Below are positions 59,037 to 64,000 of a stretch of 64,000 bases of DNA, in pieces. Position 1 is the first letter of the stretch; every line of letters starts with the position of its first letter. The position numbers and the translations under genes are program-made. Source of the stretch: an uncultured Methanomassiliicoccales archaeon (lineage in GTDB: Archaea > Thermoplasmatota > Thermoplasmata > Methanomassiliicoccales > Methanomethylophilaceae). The notes beneath the pieces were generated by a model. It was not told the DNA's origin and searched no databases. It saw nothing but the letters and a program-made list of their open reading frames with translations. The stretch is taken from positions 1 through 64,000 of the forward strand of contig CAKUXX010000008.1 of assembly GCA_934702355.1 (NCBI GenBank), written 5' to 3'.

Positions 59037-60362
59037 TCAGGCGTAGACGTCGGGCTCCACGAGGAAGGACATCGACGAGATGTTGAAGTCCACTCCGTCA
59101 TAGAGCTTGTTCACGATGACCTGGTGGTACCTGTCGACCTTGTTGATGTCGACGACATCGGGATGCAGGGCCGCGGCCGCATATGCGAGCCTGAGGGCGA
59201 CGGGGATGGATCCGGAGATCATGAACTGACCGTCGTCAGCGTGCTGCCAGGTGGAGAACTCGGCGGTGTAGTCGTCGTATGCCTTCTTCACGGACTCGGG
59301 GGTCTGGTCGTAGTTGAGCGCGGTCCTGATGTGGATGACGCGCTCGCAACCGACTGTGTTGAACTCGGGGTGGTCCTTGATCTTGATGGATGCGGTTCCT
59401 CCGTATTCGATTCCCTCCGCACCGAAGGATGCACCGGCCCTCAGAAGGAGCTGGGTGTAGTCGGATCCGAGGGACGAGATGGAACCGTTCGTACTGGATG
59501 CGACCGCAGATACGGGCTCGACGTTCTTCACCGCACCCTCGACGTAGTCCATCAGCTCGAAGCTGGTGTCGAGGTACTGGATGGCACGGCTCATCTTCTG
59601 GAAGAGCAGACCGATGAGAAGCGCGGAGTGGGTCATGACATCCTTGTCCAGGGATGCCGCGGCGACACGGACGACGTCGATGTTGGCGGATTCGAAAGCG
59701 GACTCGTTGGTCAGGTAGGACCTGTTCCAATCGGAGATGACCGCTGTGACGCCCTCCTTGGCGATGACATCGGAGGATCCGGCCTTGCCGTCCTCGAATG
59801 TGATCGTGGTGGAGGACTTTCCGAGCTTGACGACCTTGTCGGTGTTGAGATAGGAGTTTCCGAAGAGCGCCTTGTCGAGAGAGGAGTAGGAAGCACCCTT
59901 GATCTCGTTGACGATTCCGAGTGTGAACATGAGCATGGCCGTGTTGGAAGAGGCGGTCATGATGGCGGACTTGATCGGGAACTGCGTGGAGACGAGCTCC
60001 TCGTCCATGGTTCCGTCCTTGTTGGTGTCGTGATAGCTGACATGCCAAATGGTGGTGCTCTTTCCGAGCGTGATGTCCTTCACCACCTGCACATCGGCGG
60101 CGTCGATGACGCCGTTGTGGTCGGCATCGGCGAGGGGGTACTCCTCCACGGTGGCCCTCTGGTCCACGAGTTTCTGGATCAGGTCGACATCGGCCTGATT
60201 GATGTATCTGTCACCGTTGATGTTTCCGAGGACCTTCAGCTCCGCATTCTCGAAGGTGGAGGGTTCGTTGGATTCATCGTTGTTGTTGGTGACGAAAACT
60301 GCCACGGCGGCGACAACCAGTATGGCGACGACTGCCACTGCCGAGATCATCTTCTTGTCCAT
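59037..60362 (-). CDS. ABC importer substrate-binding protein with an N-terminal dockerin domain
   Basis: The 441-residue protein has an N-terminal hydrophobic anchor (about 5-24, no lipobox cysteine) and a short Asn/Glu-rich spacer. Two dockerin-type calcium loops follow: LGNINGDRYINQADVDLIQKL (about 45-65) and ADADHNGVIDAADVQVVKDI (about 78-97). The rest resembles TroA/BtuF-like metal-chelate binding proteins (IVNEIKGASYSSLDK, VTAVISDWNRS, LLFQKMSRAIQYL). The start is immediately after the ATPase stop. A dockerin on a transporter binding protein is unusual and may bind calcium or a cohesin-bearing surface protein. Confidence 0.83.
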   Translation of the reverse strand: MDKKMISAVAVVAILVVAAVAVFVTNNNDESNEPSTFENAELKVLGNINGDRYINQADVDLIQKLVDQRATVEEYPLADADHNGVIDAADVQVVKDITLGKSTTIWHVSYHDTNKDGTMDEELVSTQFPIKSAIMTASSNTAMLMFTLGIVNEIKGASYSSLDKALFGNSYLNTDKVVKLGKSSTTITFEDGKAGSSDVIAKEGVTAVISDWNRSYLTNESAFESANIDVVRVAAASLDKDVMTHSALLIGLLFQKMSRAIQYLDTSFELMDYVEGAVKNVEPVSAVASSTNGSISSLGSDYTQLLLRAGASFGAEGIEYGGTASIKIKDHPEFNTVGCERVIHIRTALNYDQTPESVKKAYDDYTAEFSTWQHADDGQFMISGSIPVALRLAYAAAALHPDVVDINKVDRYHQVIVNKLYDGVDFNISSMSFLVEPDVYA

Positions 60363-61235
60363 TCAAATCACCTTTACTGATCCGTCGGTACAGGCCTCGG
60401 GACCTTTTCCGAAAGTGCATTGGCCCGCGGAGCACAGGGCGACTCCGGGAAGAGGCGCGCATCCGCCTGCGGATTCGTCCTCCAGTATGATGTACGGGTT
60501 CCCGTTGTCGTCTATGATCCTGCTCTCCACACCGTAGACCTGCCTGATATTGTCCACAGTAAGGACATCTTTCGGAGAGCCTACCGCGAATATCCTGCCC
60601 TCGTGCATCATCACGACGTTGTCGGAGTAGCGCGCGGCGATGTTCAGGTCGTGGCTGATCATTATGACCAGTATGCCCTCGGTGTGGGAGATCTCCCTCA
60701 AAGTGCGGGAGATGGCGAGCTGATGCTTTATGTCCAAATTGGAGGTGGGTTCGTCGAGAAGTAGGATCTCGGGACACTGGACCAGGCCCCTTGCGAGCAT
60801 CACCTTCTGGTGCTGCCCTGCGGAGAGCTCGTTGAAGTAGCGCATCGCGAGGTCCTGGATGCCAAGGCGTTCGAGAACGTCGAAAACGGCCTCCAGATCC
60901 TCGTCGGTGGTCCTCCATCCGGCATGCGGATGGCGTCCCAAAAGGACTGTGTCCACCACCGTCAGTGGGAATGTGTCCGATGACGAATACGGAACGTATC
61001 CGACATGCCTCGCGACCTCCTTCAGGGAATACTCCGAGACATCCTGTCCGTCGAGAAGGACCCTGCCCTTCGTCGGGGACAGGATCTTGTTGATGCAGTG
61101 GATTAGCGTCGACTTCCCGACGCCGTTCGGGCCCAGGATCGAAACGACCTGCGCGCCCTCCATGTTCAGGGTGATGTCCTTCAGCACCGGGGTGTCCCCG
61201 TAACCGAACGACACGTCCTCTATCTCGACCTTCAT
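60363..61235 (-). CDS. FecE/BtuD-family ABC importer ATPase with cysteine-rich tail
   Basis: From ATG 61235 (MKVEIEDVSFGYGD, after GAGGGG) the protein is 290 residues; upstream starts at 61253 and 61262 are possible. Walker A is SILGPNGVGKSTLI, signature ELSAGQHQKVMLA (LSAGQ variant), Walker B EILLLDEPTSNLD, and switch VIMISHDLN. A C-terminal extension holds four cysteines in a short space: GGCAPLPG, LCSAGQC and EACTDG. The tail is unusual for the family and could bind metal. It heads the importer operon. Confidence 0.9.
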   Translation of the reverse strand: MKVEIEDVSFGYGDTPVLKDITLNMEGAQVVSILGPNGVGKSTLIHCINKILSPTKGRVLLDGQDVSEYSLKEVARHVGYVPYSSSDTFPLTVVDTVLLGRHPHAGWRTTDEDLEAVFDVLERLGIQDLAMRYFNELSAGQHQKVMLARGLVQCPEILLLDEPTSNLDIKHQLAISRTLREISHTEGILVIMISHDLNIAARYSDNVVMMHEGRIFAVGSPKDVLTVDNIRQVYGVESRIIDDNGNPYIILEDESAGGCAPLPGVALCSAGQCTFGKGPEACTDGSVKVI

Positions 61236-61257
61236 GCGACCCCTCTTGGACATATCT

Positions 61258-61283
61258 TCCAATAATTGGATTAAGCATCCAAT
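61258..61283. promoter_or_regulatory. inverted-repeat element upstream of the importer operon
   Basis: TCCAAT (61258-61263), ATTGGA (61265-61270) and TCCAAT (61278-61283) form two overlapping inverted repeats: TCCAAT-A-ATTGGA, and ATTGGAT-TAAGC-ATCCAAT. The group ends about 23 bases before the ATPase start, where a repressor would block transcription. A metal-responsive regulator is plausible but not shown. CATCCAAT recurs before the module 1 exporter ATPase near 55063. Confidence 0.5.
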
Positions 61284-61350
61284 GCAGGCATCACAAATAA
61301 ACCTTCGTCAACGGAAAGCGGTCGGATGTACGCAATCAGACACCCATCCG

Positions 61351-63258
61351 TCATCTTATGACCGATTTCACACTCTCAGCCAGTCTGTCGGCGTTCAGGT
61401 CCTCCAGCCGGAAGTAGGTTCCTTCGAGCTCCATCGCAAGTTTCTCCGCATTGTCGAAGCGGATGTATCCCGCGCTCGCGTCGATGACTATCCACTTCAC
61501 CTGCGGGATCGCCATCTCGGATGCGAGCTTCCTGACCTCTTCGTTGGCATCTGCACCCGCCTTCAGCGGGACGTTTGCCCTGCCGTCCGTTATCAGCACT
61601 ATGTAGCACGATTCGCCGGCATGCGTCCTGGAATAGGAGGTCATGAACTCGTTCACCGTGACCAGCGCCTCGCCGAGGGGCGTCTTTCCGCCTGTGGGAA
61701 GCTCCTCCAGCTTGTGATAGCTGTACTCGACTGATTTCGTCGGAGGGAGGATGAGTTCAGCAGAATCGCGCCTGAAGGCCATCATGCCTATCCTGTCCCT
61801 CTTGACGTAGCTGTCGCGGAGCATCGACAGGACCGCACCTTTCACGGCGGCCATCCTCTTGCGGACCCCGAGGGAGCCGCTTGCGTCCACCAGGAACATA
61901 ATGGTGCATCCGGAGCGGCGCTCGCGGACCTTCTCCCTGATGTCCTGTGTCGTTATCGCTATGGACGATCCTTCATGCTCGCGGCTCTTCTGATAGGGTG
62001 CAGCGGCGCGTATGGTCGCGTCGAACGCTATGTCGCGGACGGTTCCGTCGGACTGACGGGACCTTGCGTAGCGTCCGGTTGCGTCGTTGCTCTCGACCAT
62101 GGCCCTCCTGCCCTTCCTGCTGGAGGTCCTGCGGACCACGCGTCCCCTGTCGTCAAGGTAGTCTATCACACGGAACTGCTCCCCGATCTCGAACATCATG
62201 TCATCCAGCATCTGCTGTATGTCCTGCATGTCCGGGGGCTGAGGGGGCTGCTGCTCCTGTTCCTGATTGTCGGGCTGATCGTTCGGAGGCTCAGGCGGCT
62301 GAGGGGGATCGGACCGGTCCTGCTCGTTATCATGATTATCGTCATCGTCCTGCTGGTCCTCCGGCGGTTCCGGGGGCTCCGGAGGCTGAGGGGGATCCGG
62401 AACGTAGTTCCTGCGGTGGGCGAGGCAGATCATCGCCGCCTCCTCCAGGTCCTTCCTCATGACCTCGTCGCGGCCGTTCAGTGCGGCGAGCGCCATGGAT
62501 GCGTTCACTAAGGAGATGTCTCCGCGGAATCCGTCGGCAAGGACCTTCCCCACAAGCTCCACCGCCACCCCGAGGAGATCGTCGGAGATCATCACCAGCG
62601 GAAGTATACCGCGTGCGCGTTCGATGCGGTTCCGTATCTCATCCTCCTCGTCGAAGTACATCTGAGAGAATGTCACGGGATCGCGCTGATACGATACGTT
62701 GCGGCGCAGGACCTCTAGTCTTCCGTCCCCCTCGTCGGGGAAATCGGAGTACGCGCAGAGGTCGAAGCGGTCCAGAAGATGCGAGCTTATGTCGGAGTCC
62801 GAGGGGTTCATCGTGGCGATGAGCATGGTGTCGCACAGATACTCCGCGGACACGCCCTCCCTCTCCAGCACGACCCTTCCGGAGAGCACACAATCCAGAA
62901 GGGAGGCCAGAACCCTCTGCTCCAGGAGGTTGGCGTCATCCAGATAGAGGATGCAGCCGTCAGCACGGGATAGCAATCCTTTCTCCACGACAGACCTTCC
63001 CTCGCGGATGGTGGCCTCGACGTCCATACCTCCGAAGAGTTGCTCCTCGGTCACGCCGATCGGGATGTTCACTATCCTCTTCCCCGAAAGGGATCCTGTC
63101 GCTCTGGCCAGCACGGTCTTCGCGGACCCGGGGCCCCCTCTGATGAGGACTGTGCGGATACGCGGGTTGACAAGGGCGCAACATATCGCCCTCTTGGCAT
63201 CCTCCATCCCGTAGACGGCGGAGAACGGGAACCCTGCCCTCATATCGACTGAAGGCAT
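61351..63258 (-). CDS. chlD: metal chelatase AAA+/VWA subunit (ChlD/BchD-like)
   Basis: The 635-residue protein has an N-terminal AAA+ domain with Walker A RGGPGSAKTVLA (41-50) and Walker B CILYLDDANLLEQ. A Pro/acidic linker (PPQPPEPPEPPEDQQDDDD, then a second PPQPPEPP block) covers about 290-345. The C-terminal VWA domain has the MIDAS motif FLVDASGSLG and TGGKTPLGEAL. Start ATG 63258 follows GAGGAG by eight bases inside chlI; ATG 63243 is an alternative. With ChlI it drives a CobN/ChlH-type chelatase. The catalytic subunit is not in the window, so Mg, Co or Ni specificity is open. Confidence 0.9.
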   Translation of the reverse strand: MPSVDMRAGFPFSAVYGMEDAKRAICCALVNPRIRTVLIRGGPGSAKTVLARATGSLSGKRIVNIPIGVTEEQLFGGMDVEATIREGRSVVEKGLLSRADGCILYLDDANLLEQRVLASLLDCVLSGRVVLEREGVSAEYLCDTMLIATMNPSDSDISSHLLDRFDLCAYSDFPDEGDGRLEVLRRNVSYQRDPVTFSQMYFDEEDEIRNRIERARGILPLVMISDDLLGVAVELVGKVLADGFRGDISLVNASMALAALNGRDEVMRKDLEEAAMICLAHRRNYVPDPPQPPEPPEPPEDQQDDDDNHDNEQDRSDPPQPPEPPNDQPDNQEQEQQPPQPPDMQDIQQMLDDMMFEIGEQFRVIDYLDDRGRVVRRTSSRKGRRAMVESNDATGRYARSRQSDGTVRDIAFDATIRAAAPYQKSREHEGSSIAITTQDIREKVRERRSGCTIMFLVDASGSLGVRKRMAAVKGAVLSMLRDSYVKRDRIGMMAFRRDSAELILPPTKSVEYSYHKLEELPTGGKTPLGEALVTVNEFMTSYSRTHAGESCYIVLITDGRANVPLKAGADANEEVRKLASEMAIPQVKWIVIDASAGYIRFDNAEKLAMELEGTYFRLEDLNADRLAESVKSVIR

Positions 63259-64000
63259 CTCTCGAGCTCCTCTTGGTCGAAGGCCTCCTCCTCGAACGGG
63301 CGCCTCCTCATGCGGTGGGACAGGACGAGGGCGGCGACATCGCGGATGTCGTCCTTCGTCACGGTGTCCCTTCCTTCGAGAGCTGCATTGGCCTTTGCGG
63401 CCTTCATCATCGTGATGTCGGCCCTGTGGCCGTCGATGCCGAAATTGGTGGTCACTGCGACCACCGATCTGAGGATATCATCGCCTGCGACGATGTTCGG
63501 GAGCATCTCGCGTGCCTTGGCGATGCGCGAGCGCATGGCTTCGGTCTCGGCGCGGACCTTCTCTGTGTATGCCTTGGGATCGGTGTCGAAGGCGAGACGC
63601 CTGCGGACGACCTCCATCCTCTGCTCCATGTCGCGGTCGCCTTTGACGTCGACGGATAATCCGAATCTGTCCAGAAGCTGCGGCCTTAGCTCCCCTTCCT
63701 CGGGGTTCATCGTGCCTACGAGGACGAACCTGGAGGGGTGGGAGAACGAGACCCCCTCCCTCTCGATGTAGTTCACGCCCATGGCGGCGGAATCCAGGAG
63801 CAGGTCGACTATGTGATCGTCAAGGAGGTTAACTTCATCCACATAAAGGAGGTTCCCGTTGGCCTGTGCGAGGACGCCGGGCTCGAACTTCTTCTCGCCG
63901 GTCTTCAGGACGTGCTCGATGTCGAGTGTCCCTGCGACCCTGTCCTCTGTCGCGCTCAGCGGAAGCTCGACAACCCTCATCGGCTTCTCCTCCTTGCGCA
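63240..64000 (-). CDS. chlI: metal chelatase AAA+ subunit (ChlI/BchI-like), truncated by window end
   Basis: The open frame continues past the window edge. The visible part (from RKEEKPMRVVELPLSATEDRVAGTLDIE) has Walker B LLYVDEVNLLDDHIVDLLLDSAA, GVSFSHPSRFVLVGTMNPEEGELRPQLLDRFGL (sensor 1 and arginine finger region), and GIDGHRADITMMKAAKANAALEGRDTVTKDDI. The Walker A motif must lie upstream beyond 64000. The internal ATG at 63980 is not the true start. Its stop overlaps the chlD start. Confidence 0.93.
   Translation of the reverse strand, partial: RKEEKPMRVVELPLSATEDRVAGTLDIEHVLKTGEKKFEPGVLAQANGNLLYVDEVNLLDDHIVDLLLDSAAMGVNYIEREGVSFSHPSRFVLVGTMNPEEGELRPQLLDRFGLSVDVKGDRDMEQRMEVVRRRLAFDTDPKAYTEKVRAETEAMRSRIAKAREMLPNIVAGDDILRSVVAVTTNFGIDGHRADITMMKAAKANAALEGRDTVTKDDIRDVAALVLSHRMRRRPFEEEAFDQEELERCLQSI

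Overview
The window comes from a methanogenic archaeon, most likely of the order Methanomassiliicoccales (Candidatus Methanomethylophilus-like). Archaeal marks are the initiator tRNA, CDP-archaeol synthase, geranylgeranyl reductase, Nop5, aIF5A, Nob1 and RpoL, with AT-rich TATA boxes about 25 bases before many start codons. Methanogen marks are a methanogenesis-marker-11 protein and an F420H2-dehydrogenase-like (Fpo) operon. The Fpo operon runs A to N with neither FpoF nor FpoO beside it, the 'headless' form known from Methanomassiliicoccales. None of the stop codons I checked is UAG, as expected where UAG can encode pyrrolysine. The order assignment is inference; no rRNA is present.

Layout. 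1-6.9 kb (mostly +): initiator tRNA, RNA 3'-phosphate cyclase, a riboflavin/F420 pathway reductase, a V4R regulator (-), the methylthioribose salvage pair mtnA plus class II aldolase, nop5, and the overlapping pair aIF5A-agmatinase. 6.9-19.3 kb (mostly -): phosphoglucosamine mutase; the smc-scpA-scpB chromosome-organisation operon with an uncharacterised methyltransferase-like gene; carS-pyrE-udg-HAD; nob1 (+); and prenyl synthase plus geranylgeranyl reductase for archaeal lipids. 19.4-29.8 kb (-): the Fpo operon. 29.9-35.7 kb: proC (+), then folD-kptA-mmp11-uppS-B12/radical SAM (-). 35.8-41.7 kb (-): ribose-1,5-bisphosphate isomerase, type III RuBisCO and AMP phosphorylase, which together turn AMP into 3-phosphoglycerate, followed by a polysaccharide deacetylase; then a rubredoxin-glutamate synthase fusion. 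41.8-47.5 kb: RNase III, rpoL, truD and a very large TPR protein.

47.6-53.4 kb is an accessory region beginning at tRNA-Gly. It holds three DUF4143-type ATPases, short repeats, and two tandem 58-residue paralogous genes. The two most alike ATPases are convergent, and each has tandem repeats upstream sharing the core GGGGTA-N3-GTTG. The third has palindromes at its promoter. This is the best candidate for something undescribed.

53.4-64 kb (-): two duplicated ABC-2 export modules; a FecCD/BtuC-type importer (ATPase, dockerin-containing binding protein, two permeases) with an ATTGGA/TCCAAT inverted-repeat element upstream; and chlD plus a truncated chlI, the AAA+ subunits of a metal chelatase. 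The neighbourhood suggests metal or metal-tetrapyrrole handling.

Many genes overlap by 1-4 bases (ATGA, GTGA or TGATG), so operons are tightly coupled. Several leading genes appear leaderless.
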